DNA of 64,000 nucleotides from Daphnia pulex (Eukaryota; Arthropoda; Branchiopoda; Diplostraca; Daphniidae), in the NCBI RefSeq assembly GCF_021134715.1, contig NC_060018.1, forward strand, positions 5,659,501-5,723,500. The letters run 5' to 3'. The position numbers were made by a program, and so were the translations under genes. Under the pieces are notes generated by a model, which was given only the letters and a program-made list of their open reading frames with translations, did no database searches and had not been told where the DNA came from. Numbering within the stretch: the stretch's first letter is position 1; each line of letters opens with the position of its first letter. This document shows, in pieces, positions 1 to 19,417 of the stretch.

Positions 1-3000
1 TTTTGCCCAGCAGGGTAAAAAAAAAAAACCAGTGGTGTGACATTTTTTGGGTGTCATCAGATTCCGTCGGCAGTTGTTGTAAGTAACGGGAAAAAAAGTT
101 GAGCGACCCTTAACTATGCAAAGCGCGTCGTGATAACATATTTGGTGGAGTGGGGTGGCTGCTGCTGCTGCTGTGCGTATCGATTCAAACTACTGGGCGC
201 TCAGAGGCAGCTGCATTTAACACCTGTGTTGGGACACATTGAGTGCCCCCCCCCCCCCCAAGCATTTCAAGCCCCTTTCGGCGTCTGCGTGAGCGTCGCA
301 TTGTCCCCGAGTGTAGACCGACGCCAGATCACTTTGTTCAGCTCAATTTGCTTTTCTCTATCGGTATTTATTTAGCCAAGTGTATACGTAGTTAGGCCTG
401 TGCTATTCATATTATCTAGCAGCATTTCCCCCCTTCTAATTCAACAAGCGAATTGATTTAAGCCGTCGGATGGGGGGCCTCGTCAATTCACTTTTCCTTT
501 AAAAAATAAAAAAAAAACAAGTTGCCTGTCATCGATTGTGGATATTGTGTCGGAGCAAATTCTATATTGCCCGCGGCCTCAAAGGCGCAAACTACGTGAC
601 TCGATCAGCGTCCGTCGCGTTTCGGTGGCGGCCAATGAGATTTGCAACATGATGTAATATGTACATATAGTATAGACCTCTAGACATTACGCTGCAGTCC
701 TGCATGTGTAACATACACACACACACAGATGTACTAGACGGCAATATTAGTCGTCCCAGCTGATGGTTTTTGTTTTGTGGCCGTAACAAATGAATCTGAC
801 GTCGCTGGTCGGATGTTGCAGGAATGTGAGGAACAGAGACGAGCTCCGCTAACTTCATTACGGCGGCCAAGGAAAAAAAAATAAACGAAAATCAAATCAC
901 GTGTAAATCTCGGAAGAAAAGTAGGTGGCCGACAAGAGCGGGGATATAATATCGGTCTGGAAACTCACGAAACACAAACAATGAGGACACTGAAGGGCCC
1001 ACATACATCCAGCAGCAGCCAAACAGGAAACAGGGGAAAAAAAAGCTTACGACGTTCCAATACAGGATCGTATAAGGAATGGTGAAAAGAAAAAAATGCA
1101 CAATGGATGTTATTTATCTACGTATAAGTTGCGGATTGAATTGCCTGCGGCCTTGGAAGCCCCGGCGTCTTCTTATTGTATGAACATACTGTAGTAGTAG
1201 TTATATACACTGCAATAGCAGAGCAGAGAAAAGGGCGAATAAATAAGCAATGAACGCCCGAGCTCGCGGAAGCCAGAACTCACACACAGAAAGAGAGAGA
1301 GAGGGCCCATGTCAGCCGTCAGCATCAATTATATACATGACTGCAGTATACAGGAGATGCGCGTCCACTCCCTGTTTGATACTTTCCCCTACGGTGGTTA
1401 TAGAACTCGCGGTCTATATTTTCTAAAAAACTATCACAATCAACTCAAAAGAGACGCCGAGTCCGAGAGACTATGTGTGTAACGATGTTACCCCAACCCC
1501 GACGGTATATTATCATTTGACCGGGGGATATAGCGCATATAATTTAGCTAGCTCCCTATTACAACACACACCCAAGATCGTGTAAATAACAAGAAACGGG
1601 TGCGGATGTGTATAAAAAGGTGCTGGACGGATAATATGTAGATATAACCCTCGCTGCTGTTTTTGTATATCCCCCCACCACCCAACCAACTGAAGCAGTT
1701 TCAGCTTCCGCGTGAATTGCAAAGTGTGAAAAGCTCTCAGAGTTTCTTCATCAACTGTCTGCTCCCCAGCGTTTCCTTCCTGTTTTTCGTGAACATCATT
1801 CGCAGCTAGCCGGAGCGTCGACGACGTCAGCAGTCTAGCTAGGGGTGGAAGAAGAAGAGGAAGAAGAAGAAGAAGGAGTTGGTGGAAACGCCCGATGATT
1901 GAATTGCTCCCTCTGGTACCTCTACTCGCACCAGCCAGCCAGCCAGCCAGCAGATAAGATGTGGGGCCCCTTGTTACATTCTGATGTGCTCCACTCTCTC
2001 AGTTTGCCCATCCATTTGGAGCAAAGTCCAGGGGGACAACAACGTGGCTTCTGAGAGCCACTACACTTCTTCTTCTTCGATGAGAAGCCTTCCGAGTAGT
2101 AGACAGAGCTAGCTCGATAAATACTGGAAATATATAACACAGAAAATATCGTGGGGGAAAAGTTTTTATGGGACGAAAAACAACAAGGTGCCAGAGAACA
2201 CAAAAAACAACAAGATGGCGTTTCTCCGAGCTATAGTATAATATATCTTTTGTCACACCTTTTCTTTTGTTGGTTGCTGATCGACTGTTATATATATACG
2301 TAGGACTGGATATGTATATAGGGAACCAACAACGCATTTCAAAGCCATGTCATTAGTCGGGCGGGCAAAGATCAAAGTGTCGAACGTAGTATAGGAAATC
2401 GATCGATCGATTTCACCGTCTCATTTTTATTTCCCTCCCACTCGGCCAAACTTCTAGGAGCGGATGGAGCAGCCGGATTTAAAATTCCATTTCTATTAAC
2501 TGACGAAGAAGACACAGTAGCTAATAAAGCATTCTGATTCGGTACGGAACCTCTTTTTTTATAGACGTACGGACTGTGCACAGTCGAATCAATCAATACA
2601 TCCCCGCCTATATACAATTATACATGTAGGAAAATCAAAGTGGGCTTTTATCGACCCTCAATATTTGATAGTTGTTCATTATTCCTATTGGCTGCAGTCA
2701 ATTGACCTTTGCCATCAGTCCATCTTACAGAGGAATCCTCTTATATCATCAGGGAGCATTCCTTCGCATTTTTCCCGCCGTTGGGACCCGAGTCAATCTA
2801 TAATGTATCAAGAAAGCAGCTAGCAATGTCCATTCTCTGTATGGCAGGTCGCCATGGCAACGCCAAACGAGGATAGTACGTACATCGGCGCATCATTTGG
2901 AATTCTTTAGAACTGTTTTATACGATACTCTCTCGCTCCCCCCTTTCTGACGGATTAGACCGTCTCTCGTACTCGACGCTTTTGCCAACCGATCCTTCCA

Positions 3001-6000
3001 CGGTCGTCGTCGTCGCACATATAAACGGATGCAGCAACAAAACTGGGTGCCCCCCCCTTCTTGTATAATGATAATAATAATAAAAAACAGGCCCCAGCAC
3101 AGCACGGTGCGCGGCTATACAATATGCTTGAATCCTCCTTCATGTCTTGGAGACATAAAATAAACCCGTCAAGTTACCTAGCAACATGCAGGATGGCCCC
3201 CGGTGCTAAAAATATTTAAAAAAAAAGAGAGAAAAAAGTTTCACGTTTCCTTAGATATCCTTTTCTTTTTTGCCATTCCATCACACCCCAGTCCCCAAGC
3301 CCAAGTTTTCTTCTTCTTTGCAGCACTCTATTACAGTGCATTATACCATTCTTTCTTTCTGTATGTGTGATCCAGCGCTATTTTTTCGCTCCACTGAAAT
3401 CCTTGGTTGCCTTCTCGGAGAGACGGGCAGGTGCACGATGGAGAGAGAGAGAATAAATAAAAAAAAGTCTTTTTGCGGATGCGCGGCGGTAGGGAAGGTT
3501 TCGATGCTGCTGGCAGTAGACTAGAACTGATGGATCGATACGAATTGCTATCTTAACAAGCGCAAAGCCACTACTATTTTCTTAGCCAGCGCGCCGTCAC
3601 CGTTTAGTGAGTGTTGTCACGTTCCGAAAATAGACGCCCCGCAGTTGGAATAGAACGTCTGGTTTTTAAAAAGAAAAATAAGCGAAAGGAAAAAAGCTTC
3701 TTCTTCCTCGAGTTCCGATTCAGGACACATTAGCAATAATATCTGCAGAACTTTGTGGACCACAAAGTTATTCCAAAAGGAGAGAGACGATCGGGTCTGA
3801 TCAAAGAAAAAGACACTCGGCTGGAAATCGAATGTCTTACGGTTGGGTTGATGGAACCACTGAAGAGAAGATAAAAATGGCGATATAGAATCAAGAAAAA
3901 GGTCATGAATTTCATATCAATAAAACAGAGTACCTTTCAACTGAAAGCTCTATTCATCAGTCTAACGAGGAGGTGCCGATGTGGCAGCAGGGCCGCCTCT
4001 CGGTCATAACATTTTCTAGACATTGCACTTTGCATCAAGTGTTTAATGTTCAAATATTTTGGAATTGGATTGTTTATCCAAAAAGTGAGTTACAAAACAA
4101 GCCTGATCTGCAGTCGTTCTACCAACGAGTTATTTAATGAACCCTGACTGAGTAAACGGCAAGAGAAAAATGTTTCAACCGCTAAGCTGAGTAAAAAAGG
4201 TAGAATAGAGATAGATTTCTCCTACCTTTCTGCCTGGGAAATACGGCCAGGCATCCATCCACAAGTACTCCATCCGCAGAAGATTTGACTGTTACACCAG
4301 GTGGGATAGGAAAGAGGAGATCCTCGTGAATACACCCACACTCACATGGATGTACACGAGGACATTTCAAGAAAGAAGGGAAGAAGAGATCAGGAACTCG
4401 ACCGACATCGGTAGGATCTCCAACCAAAATGGATTTTGTTTATCTAAATGAAAAATAGAAAATGGGTTACGAAAATAGTATTTGGGTAATCTAGGAGGGT
4501 ATAAATGTTAATAAGAGTAACGAAAATTATTACTCAAGCGATGACACTGAGATTGATGCTGATGACAGATCCAGGACAAGAAAAACTTTAATATCTTGTT
4601 GATAATCAGATGGCTGGCTTTGTCCTCAAATCTGCACGTAAAGAAAAGGTTACATAATGCAAGCAACCTGCCATGTGCATTAACAGGGGGCTTACATGAT
4701 AAATGCTAATCAGAAACTAAATTTCACAAACTTAGAACAGGTTTAAATCTCCATTTAAGCTCCCACAACCATTCTATTTGTATTCTTAGTTAGTTTATTT
4801 ACCAACCAAACGGCATGAAGTGGAAAGCATGATGAGCTGCGACACCAGAAATGAACTGAGATGACCATATTTTCGTAATTTTATTTGTTATGTTATGATA
4901 TTATTTCGTGCAGTCACGTACGTTTCCAAAAAGTGATCGATCGTTCAGTTTTCTATGAAATCTTTTTCGAAAGTCGAAACTGTGAAACCAAACTAAAGCA
5001 GACGACACTAATTTTCTAATTAATCATTTTTTTTTAAGATATCGATAGAAATAAAAATCGACCCTCACCCCCAAAATCAGAACCGCTAAATTCGGTTTTC
5101 TCACTCGCGCTCGACATCTGCTGATCGGATCGGGATGATTTGAGTATCCAATAGTTCGTCTCAACAAGTTTTACTGTTGCCACTCTCCTGATCAAAGTAA
5201 AAATTCGCACGAAACCCGCAGATAATTAATTTTAGCCCGAAACCCGTCCCATGACCCTCTTAGCTTCATCCAAGAGGGAATAACATTATTTAGGCGACGG
5301 AAAGGTAAAGCTGAAAGCCGAAGAATGTGATTAGAAGCGAGAAATATATTTATGTAAGGGCAGAGAGCATGTAATAAGTCAGCTCCCGCCCGACCCAAAG
5401 TAAAAGTGATGACGATAGGCGCAGAACTTTGCTGGCTGCATCGGCTGCCTGTCATGTGGTTGCAAAAGTCCCGAAAAGCGAGGAGAGACCTTTAAAGCGA
5501 TTGTCGCCGTCCCTGATGTCTTTCGAGCAGTCGTCCCGACTGCTTGGTCGTTCCATCAAGATCGTGAAGGTCCCGCGGGACTTGCCTTCATCACGCGACC
5601 CCGACATATAGGATAGTGGGCCGCGCCCATTTCTCTTCCTTTTCTGGGTGGGGTGGAATGGAGGAGGTCTCGTCGTCGCGACTTGGATTCGCCGAGTATT
5701 TGTCTTGGTGGTCTGGTTTGATGAGACGGGCCAAGCGACGTATTGCTGCTGGACTCCGCGGCGGCGCCGTCAGCTCCCGCGTTTGATTCGCATACGGAAC
5801 TGCTCCGACGTACTATGAGTGCACCGAAATAATAAAAAAATAAAACAAAAAAAGACAAAGACAACCCAAAAAAATGTCACATCTGTATGCGCATCGCTTG
5901 AATTCTCCAGAGTCATATTGACCGCGGGCATCTCTGCATGGTGGTGCGGCAACCACACCTTCTTGGCCGGCGTGACAAAGTCAATGCGCGGCTATTTCTG

Positions 6001-6690
6001 AGCAGCGCAGCAGCCCAGCCAAGTCCCGCCAGTATAATTTCCAGCACTGACTGACCGATGCCTTATTTTTCGCTACATCTACAGAGAGATGGAATTGGAA
6101 TAATCGATTGTTATATTCTATGCCGGGACTCCTCTGGTCGGAGGGGGGGAAATTTTGAACGGATGCTGTGACCCGCCTTCCGGGGCTGCGATAAGAGAGC
6201 GCCAAGGAATCGATTTACTGCCATCCGCTAAGAATTGATCCAACAGGAGCTCGGGTGCTTCTCAATAATGCAATACAACAGCGGGCCATAGATATATTGA
6301 TGCTGGGGAGGGGGGGGATATACTGGCGCGCGTGTTGTGTATAGGATTCAGAGGCTGTCAGTTTCAGGTACAATTTCCGCTGGGCTCATTAAATTTGCCT
6401 TTTCTCCTGACTTAAACACGGACAACTACTTCCTGGTGCACTTTCTTTAGATATATAACGGCACACACACACGCCCAGAAATGCAATGGATACACATTGA
6501 ACATTGATTTTCTCTAATGGGGCACTCGGCTTTCCCTTTTTTCTATCCCGACTCAACTATATGCGACTCACTGATCGATAAATAAACGATTGACTCGACT
6601 GTGTGCTGCTCCTATGCACATCTAGACTTTTTACCTATACTATAGTACTTTCGGGGAAATGCTGACCTGGTCGATTTCGTTTCTTATTTC
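1..6690. other. Upstream non-coding region of ace
   Basis: No gene can be supported here. Short open frames are scattered without family resemblance or consistent codon structure. The stretch holds simple repeats (a C run near 247-260, a purine-rich GAA-type tract at 1848-1877, CA repeats near 716-727) and many TATA-rich patches. It probably contains the promoter and untranslated first exon(s) of ace: a pyrimidine-rich acceptor ends at 6692, just before the exon that carries the ace start codon. One weak candidate exon on the minus strand (4226-4443) is listed separately. Confidence 0.5.
4226..4443 (-). other. Possible unassigned coding exon
   Basis: A 218-bp stretch on the minus strand starts after a TTTAG acceptor and ends at an AAAG|GTAGG donor. 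One frame stays open through it and reads as a plausible peptide rich in Pro and Cys, with a CECGC cluster, and its codon choice looks protein-like rather than simple repeat. I do not recognise a family, no flanking exon can be joined to it, and chance remains a real explanation. Confidence 0.22.
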
Positions 6691-6724
6691 AGAACGCCGG
6701 TGCTGCTACGACACCCGTGCGTAA

Positions 6725-11560
<4,836 letters not shown>

Positions 11561-14500
11561 TGTTCTCAACGATGAAAGGCTGACTGTATTTCCTGTGACA
11601 CGCCCTTAAAACCCACACACCACCCACCCAAGTTAAGACTTTCAGAGAAGTGTCAACGGGTGCTGAGGGCTGCGAGAAAAGAAAAGATCGAAGAGTAAAT
11701 AACCATCATACAACACAATGAATTTCATCCCGTCAGAGCTCATCGTCTCACTGTCGAAGAGCGAGTCTGGCAAAGGTAGACAACGGAATTGAAAATATTT
11801 AAAAAAAGGGGGGCGACTGATGGGGAGAGAAACGGGCGATTATTCCGTTCAATGCAAACCAAATTATCGGTATTTTCCGTGAGTGCGGTCGCGATGTTTC
11901 CCAAAAGATGAAAGGAACATGGTGCCAATAATCTCTTATATACTGTACTCTAGTTGATTATGTTGCTCTTATATAACATATACATGCCAGTATGCAAAAC
12001 CAGACAAAATTAATCCCCCTAACCTATCGTCAGATGCAGCACTCTTGCGCTCCCTTGTGGGAAAAAAAATTGATTGCATATGTTTCAGTCGTAGACAAAA
12101 TTAAAAAAAAAAAAACATCACTGATAGTCCTGCTAGAAAAAAAAGAATCTAACAAAAACCAAAATAATAATAATTAAAAAAAAAAAGGAAGAAAATGTTA
12201 ACCGCAGGGTTGTTCAATTGGGTTGTGTCGATCCTCTTCCGGGATCGAGTTCATCGCTGTTCCATTTCGTACAAATGGCAGATCGAAAGGGCCCATCATC
12301 TTTATATACATGAAATAGATGATTAGTTATTTCTACGTACCAGTCGGTACTCTTTTGTTTCGCTCTCGAAACGTTCGATGACTAGTTTGGTGACTATATT
12401 ATACACTTCCCCCCCCCCCCTCCGTTTCATACAAGTCAAATGAGTGGCCCTATTTACTATACACGACGATGGCCCATAAATTTCCGACACCTCAGTCGCG
12501 GCTTACATTCACCACTGCCAATACACGCACGGATGAAGACGATTGGATAAGAAAGATGGGTGCAGTTGTTGTACCTCACCGCCAAAAAATTTAAAAGCAC
12601 AGCTATATTATCGAGACCACGAAATTCGGTTAAGGATGTAGTAGCATACGTTCACTACTGCTTTAGATTACCAAAAAACGACGACGATAACTAACTCTAC
12701 ACATCCGTCAAATTTTGACCCTTTGCCCCGATATAAACCTCCCTTGTTCGTTGATGGGCATCCTATATTTGGGCTCGCTGCCGTACGTTTTCAACTTTTT
12801 TACTTGATTCAATTGGAATTTGATTTTTTCAGTTTTTTATTTGGTATCGTATATATATTTGAGTCGAAATTCGATGGATCATCACCAGTACTCTGATATG
12901 TTGTTTGATTTTTTTTCAATTGATTATTATTATCTTCTTTTTTCGATTTCTACCAATTCGACTGGATTCATGATATTTATCATACTTTGGGATATCGCTG
13001 AAGTTTTAATGTAGCTCCACCATGGACACTGCCGTTTATCTTCAAATTGCCTTGCTAGCCTACTTCTGTCTCATCATCTGTCACATGGCTCGTTATGACA
13101 AAACATTTCAATTTGTACATATAGACGAAACAAAAGCTAAAACACAAACAAAAAGGACAAAAAAAAATAATAATAACAATAATATCCCGTAACTTATCCA
13201 AATGCACTCCTCACATTTAGACATTTCTAGTTCGATCGATGTCGTTTCGGTTAATCTGTTCCGTTCTATGAAAGCAACTACACTACCTTGCAGCACAGCA
13301 CTTCCACTCTTCCATCGTGAATTAGAAAGTTCATCATTTGGGTTTTCCTTCTTTTGATCGCTAGAAAGAAAAGAAATTGAAATAAAAGAAAAACGACGAA
13401 CTCCGCATTCCACGACAACAAGGGAAATCCGCAAATTATAGAGGAAAGCAAATGAACGACAAACGCAAAAAAACTAAGACAAACATTATAATCCCCCTAC
13501 ATTATATAACCTAATTATTATTAATCGCACCTGTCAAATGTTACTACTAAATAGTGTTTATCATTTGGAAGAATTTCGTTTCCTTTTTCCAAATTATCAA
13601 TATTATTATTATTATTATCATCGATAATAGTTTTACAAATAATCAACCTTATTGGCATGATATATTTCTCGTTGTTCAAGTCGACTCATTGACAAGTTAC
13701 TGTACCAATTATTAGATGTCATCATGTTTCAATCTTAAAAAAAAATAAACCAAGCGTACACCACTCTCACCAAAAATACATCTCATCCACCACTTCCCTG
13801 TTATAACCCCTAATCGGTTTTCATCTAAATACTTAAATAATATAGCCAACCGCTTGATATACCACTATTCGAGTCCAATCGGTTCCTTAATTCGAATTCA
13901 TGTAGCATCTCTTTTGTTGGAACACGTTTTTCGCTCACCTGTCTCGTGAATGTTGGCTGTTCTTTGAACGGATGCAAAAATACAATTTCAAAAAAAGGAT
14001 ATTACAGCAGCATGTACATGTTATTATCTCTCTATATATAGGCCTATATATAGCGATGCTATAAATATGTGCAAACACGTTTTTCGTCTCGGTATATTTA
14101 GCCTGCCGACGACTATATCTAGTCAAGGCTGTATTTGTGTACCTTGGCTGCATATCTCTATATAGACGTCTCACCAGTGTCTTACAGCACAAAAGTTCCA
14201 AGTGTATTGATCGTCGGTCTCCTAGCAGCCAGAGTACTTCTCTCTTCCATATGCGAACCCGTCGACCATTATTTCGGCTGTACTGGAGTGTGGAGAGTCG
14301 GTGCACGCCCCAGCGGATTGCTGCAGTAGTATAGTAGGATATAGCGACGAGGAAAAGCAGCCAGCTAGCGCTATATACTACTAGGACACCCAGTCCATGT
14401 AGAATCAACCTAAAATAAAAGGCTCGCAGTCTTACGGCACGTTTATTGCCTGGCAGATTCTAACCGAATTCCACGGCCGCATAGTAACAACACTGGAGGA

Positions 14501-15952
14501 CATAACCGACAGGGACCTAGTAGTCCATCATCATATCTATTTCCTCGCTCCACCTTCTTGTCTCGGTCCCTCGTTTTCTCTACTTCGTTACGGATTCGCG
14601 TTCTGGCACACCAATTCATGCGATGTACTGTGCGCATAATAAAAAGGAGCAATAAGAACACGAGAGAGTGGTAGTAACTTGATTGCTCTAACTCGTATAC
14701 ATGATTACGTAAGACAGGCTCTCTCTCTTTCTCTCCATGTAAAAAGAGAACGCGTAGATTTTAAGGCAACCGACTTTATATAAGAGAGACCGTGATAATA
14801 TAGAAATCCTTCTATATATTTGCGTGACATGTAATTCAATCATCATCGATCATTTACCAGCTCGGGTGTTTCGTTGCAGATTGCTTGCTGGGTCGCTGCC
14901 CCGTATACTTTCACAGCAGAGCTCCTGGCGAAGAGGTTGGAGTTATACCGGGGCGGACTTTCCGCCCCGGCTATTCGGACTCTCAACGCTGACAAAACGG
15001 TCCCATTGTCTCCTTGGCTTCAGGCCTAAACGTATGTATCCGCAACTCGGCCCTCGTTTTTCAACCGGAATATCGCAACCCCCCTCCTACTTCTTATGAC
15101 CATCAATATGGTAGAAAATGAGGAGACCAGCAGAGAGATCTTTTAAAAAAAGTTTGCGGCAAGCAGGATCTCTTTTTCCACATGACGGGACATAAATCCC
15201 GAACCTACTACCGTAAACCCGTTTCATCCTCTCGGTGATTATACTTGCTCGCAGCATGCAGCTGACTATAAAAGTCGGACGCCTTTTTCCGCCTTTTTCG
15301 GCGGGGGGTTTGTTATTACCCTGCTGAACTTTTGCTCATGCACATGCTCAACTTAACGGAAACCCCGTGCACAATGTCTGCTTTGAGAGCCGTTTTGCTT
15401 GACAATAGACTCAAAAGTGCATGGTTTGTTTCCAACTCCGTTTTCATGGCACATTGATACTGCAAAGGGCGCTACAGCTTGGAGTGTCAAGAAACTTTGA
15501 AAGGCCATAAGCGATTATCAGCGTCGTTTTGCTCAAGAGAAAATGAAAATTCGCTGTATCATCCGAAAAGATGTAATAGTGATCACCGATTCGAAAGAAG
15601 GAAACATAATGGGGATTATTTATATAATGAACACACACCTCTCCACAAGTCCAGAAAGTAGCCAACGTTCTCCTTAATAAGGTACATAAATATTGATTTC
15701 ACACTATACAACGGCTAAAATCACACGCATAGTTTGCTTCCCATACTTGGCTGCTAACGATTCTCGTGGTTTTCCTCAACCAAAGCGACCCGACGTACGC
15801 TCGTACCAAATAATACTGCCAATACTACCAACAATGCAGAGATGGATGGAGTAGTTGGACCGAACCGATTTCAAATGGACAGTGGGGGGAGGGGGTCTAT
15901 AGTGTTGTATGACGAACATCAAGGACCCAAATTCGGAAAAGATCACACGTGA
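11561..15952. other. Intergenic region between ace and GCC2
   Basis: About 4.4 kb without a supportable gene. The proximal part should hold the 3' UTR of ace and the distal part the 3' UTR of GCC2 on the other strand. Contents are AT-rich, with ATT repeats near 13600-13620, poly-A tracts near 12104-12180 and a short GC-rich hairpin at 14948-14970. Short open frames (for example 13935-14408 on the minus strand) show no family resemblance. Confidence 0.6.
14948..14970. repeat. GC-rich perfect hairpin
   Basis: CCGGGGCGGA followed by CTT and the exact reverse complement TCCGCCCCGG: a 10-bp stem with a 3-nt loop, in otherwise AT-rich intergenic DNA. Very stable as RNA or single-stranded DNA. No T-run or gene end makes it a terminator, and its function is unknown. 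Confidence 0.75.
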
Positions 15953-18900
15953 CTATTGATTGGGAGCGAAATAGTTGAAAACGCCACCCCAGCCAATGGG
16001 CCGGACAATTCCGTCTGTCGTACGATTAAATGTTTGGTGGACCTCCTGAACTTCTACTGGACTCAATCGAAGCAAAGTGGTAAGCACTGGGACCAGCCGG
16101 CTACGCTCTTCTCCTCGAGGAGGTAAGGTAACGAACTGGTAAGCAGAAAAGAAAAGAATCAATTTAGTTAAAACATGGAACACAGTTGTGAAATTAGATT
16201 TCTTACTTTGAGAACAACGTTCTTCAAGTACTCCAGATTTTCGATGTGCTTTTGTCGCTCTTCAGATCGCTCGGAACGCCTTATTTCCTCTTTTAGGGCG
16301 TCGGCAAGTTGAGAGAGGCGAGCTTCGTTAGCTTCCGATTCCGCCAACAGAGCAGACAAATGATTGCATCGTTTCTCCACCAGCGCCAACGATTCGCTGT
16401 ACTGTTCAAAGGAGATGGTTTCTGGGCGTTCGGTTTGGAAAACAACAGTTTCTTCAGATGCCAATTGAGAATTCAGCAAGAGCTCCAAAGGAATGGGTTT
16501 TCGTGAGTCGTTGTCACTGTCCTCACGTTGCGTCGATCGGCGGGTCACACTTCCATCTTCAGACCCTTCGCCACGTTCCCGTTCTATCATGAAAGCTTCA
16601 TCACGTCGCAGATCACCCGCTGATGAACAGCAAATATCGAATGGGATAATTAGTGACGAGTCTACATTAATATTAAATTTCATTGCAAACCTTTTGTAAG
16701 TGGACTGACAGTCCGCTGTGCCTGATAGCTAGATATAATCTTCTGCAATCTTGCGGATTCCAGTCCAACTTCATCTAAATTATTTTGCAGCTCCAAAATT
16801 TCTTGAGCATGACGTAACTTAATCCCATCGATTTGTTCCTGAGCAATCAATCAATATAGATTTTAAATTCAATGGATGTTTTATGCAGCTTTATGTGAGA
16901 ATGTAGAACATACTCGATGTAAGGAAGCTAGTAATTGATTATCCCCTTGCAATCGAGAAATCTGCGCTTGGTGTTCTCGCTTGATAACCTCCATTTCAGA
17001 TTCAGCACGCTCCAAGCGGTTCTGCATAGCTTCAACGATTGATGATTGAGTTGCCGCAGTTCGTTCCCTTTCCGCTCTGAAATTGGACACTTCACTTTGT
17101 GAATGCGCCAGCTGCGACCTGAGCAAACAAACAATTAAAACCAATATTTCTTTTTGCCAACCAACCGATCAATAAACTAACGGCTTACTCGAGTTCTGCT
17201 ATTTTCCCCTTAAGAGCTTCGACGACTCGTTGCAGCATTTCCCGTTCAACTTGATCCGTATTGAAATCATCTGCCGCTTCTTTCGATGATGTGGCTGAAG
17301 GTTGCGCTTCCGTCTTTTGTTTCTTCAAGACGCTCGTGGCGCGTATTTTGTAATTTTCATACTCGGCACGGAGCTCAGACAATTCAGATTGTAAACTGTC
17401 TTTGACCATTTTCTCGGTTGCTGCGGCTTCTTCAAGCGCCGCAACCTGTTTACGGAGAGTTTCAATGTGTAGTGATGATCCGGTTTGAAGCTTGTGAAGT
17501 TCGGCGTTGACGGTGGACAACTGTAATTTTAGATTATCAACTTCGTTCTCTTTTGATTCTGCCTTCGCGGTGACGTTGCGAATTTCGGTTCTCTGTTGTT
17601 GTAACTCGTTTTGAATGGAATCTAACTCTAACTGAACTGCATCCAAATTCATCTGTGTGGGAAAAATGCATAAGAGAGAAACTTAGTTGAAGCAATTATT
17701 TGATGACTAATAAAAGGAAATCTCACTTTTAAATCTGTCGCTCGTTGCTGTTCCGTGCCAACTTGCTGTTCCAAGAGAGAGACTTGTGCTTCAAGTCCAG
17801 ATTTTTCTTCCTTGTGTTGATCGACAATGTTTTGTTTCAAAGCGAGCTCCTTCTGAAGCGTTTCCAGTTGTCCGTTCAATTCAGAAACAGATTTCTCGTA
17901 ATCTGTAAGTTCCATTTCCAACAAACTCTGCTTCTTACATTCTTGCTTTACAGCTTGATTCTTTTTATTCAGTTCGTCAATAGTGGAATTCAGCTGGCGG
18001 ATTTCGTTTCTAAACCGATCGCATTCCTTACTCAATTCAACTCTAAGGATTTTTTCGGATTCGTTCTCCTTCCGACTGTCATCATACATGACTTTGAAAT
18101 CTTGAAAGGATTTTTCCAACACTTTTTTTGAAATTTCAAGGTTCGCTGCTGTTGTTTTTAGGAGAGAAGCTTCGTTTTTGAATTCCTCTGCCCTTTGCCT
18201 ACTATTTGCTAGTTCTTGGATTGAATGTTCACAATCTTTCTTCATTACGGATAGTTCCGATTTTTTCGCATCCAATTCATCATTCAATCGATCAATGTCC
18301 TTCTGAGCTGCCTAGATTGGTACAAAAGTAAAAATATTGATTCAAATAACGATAAGAGAATGAAACGCTCTGTTCTTTACCTGTAAATTTAACGAATTAT
18401 TTCGAATATGTGTTTTCTTATCCTCCGCCTTCAACAAAGTCAGCTGATTATCTTTCTCTTGTAATTGTGTGTTTTGTTCAGCAATCTTTCTCTTCATTTT
18501 TACTGCCAACATTTTCAACTTGTTGTATCTATCTTCTAGCGAATCTTCAACATCTTTCATCCGATGAATTTCTTCCACTTTGCTTACGGTTGACGTACTC
18601 ATTACTTCACTCTGCGTTTCGAACCGACTGGATTCACTCTCCAACTGTTCAATTTTGCGCTCCCTCTCTGCTACTAATTGAAGGAATGTTTCAGTTTTCG
18701 CCTAGTCAAAAAATATTTGCGGATGAAAAAGAAATGAATAAATTTCTTAAGATCAACAAATAGATTTAATTTGGATACCTTGAATTCTTTTTCATTTGTT
18801 TGGCATTTTTCTTCAAGCCTAGTAATGGCTTCACCCCTCTGTTTCAAAACATCATTCATTTTATTTAATTCTTCTACAAAGCCATCCTTTTGTTGTTCAT

Positions 18901-19417
18901 AATTTTCTTCAAGAGTTTTAAGCTGTGCCTGCATTGCTTCACTTTTAGATAGCAGCAAATTTGTTTCTTCATCTTTTAGTTTTAATTGTGATACTAAATC
19001 AGAGACATTTGAAGTTAGTGAAAGGTCTTGAATTGATTCCAGATGTTCCTCTTCATTATTGCTGCAGGTTTTTTCCTGTATTCCCAACTGGATAACTTGA
19101 CTTTCAAGTGTTGAAATTTTGTCAAGGAGGCTAGTTTCTCTCTGTTGCACTTCTATCGATGAAAGAGAAATAAAGGTAAAACAGATAAACCAATAAAGTA
19201 TAAACAAACCAAAGGAAATAGAAGAATATTTTATTATATCCGATAATATTTTTAAATTGCCGATGCCATCAATATAGCACTTACCATCTCTAGCTTGTTT
19301 TGCCCTTTGCGCTAAAGCCAAGTAGCTCTTACAGCGTTTCAGTAATTCATCTCGGTCTAATTCCTCCAACGGTAATTTTTTATTAACGTTATTTGTTTTC
19401 TCAAAGCTTTCTTCCAT
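15953..19417 (-). CDS. GCC2: GRIP and coiled-coil protein GCC2 (GCC185-like golgin)
   Basis: A trans-Golgi tethering golgin that captures endosome-derived vesicles and is recruited through its C-terminal GRIP domain. Nine exons on the minus strand: 19417-19285, 19152-18779, 18701-18381, 18311-17727, 17652-17189, 17118-16914, 16838-16691, 16619-16207, 16135-15953; the phases agree and give 941 residues. Nearly all of the protein is heptad-rich coiled coil. The N-terminal PLEELDRDELLKRCKSYLAL block, the YENYKIRATSVLKKQK block and the C-terminal GRIP segment (NLEYLKNVVLK, then LVPVLTTLLRLSPVE) match GCC2 in order. The YLKN Tyr is the family's small-GTPase contact. It is shorter than vertebrate GCC2 (about 1,700 residues), consistent with a shortened central coil. 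Transcribed divergently from VHL. Confidence 0.92.
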
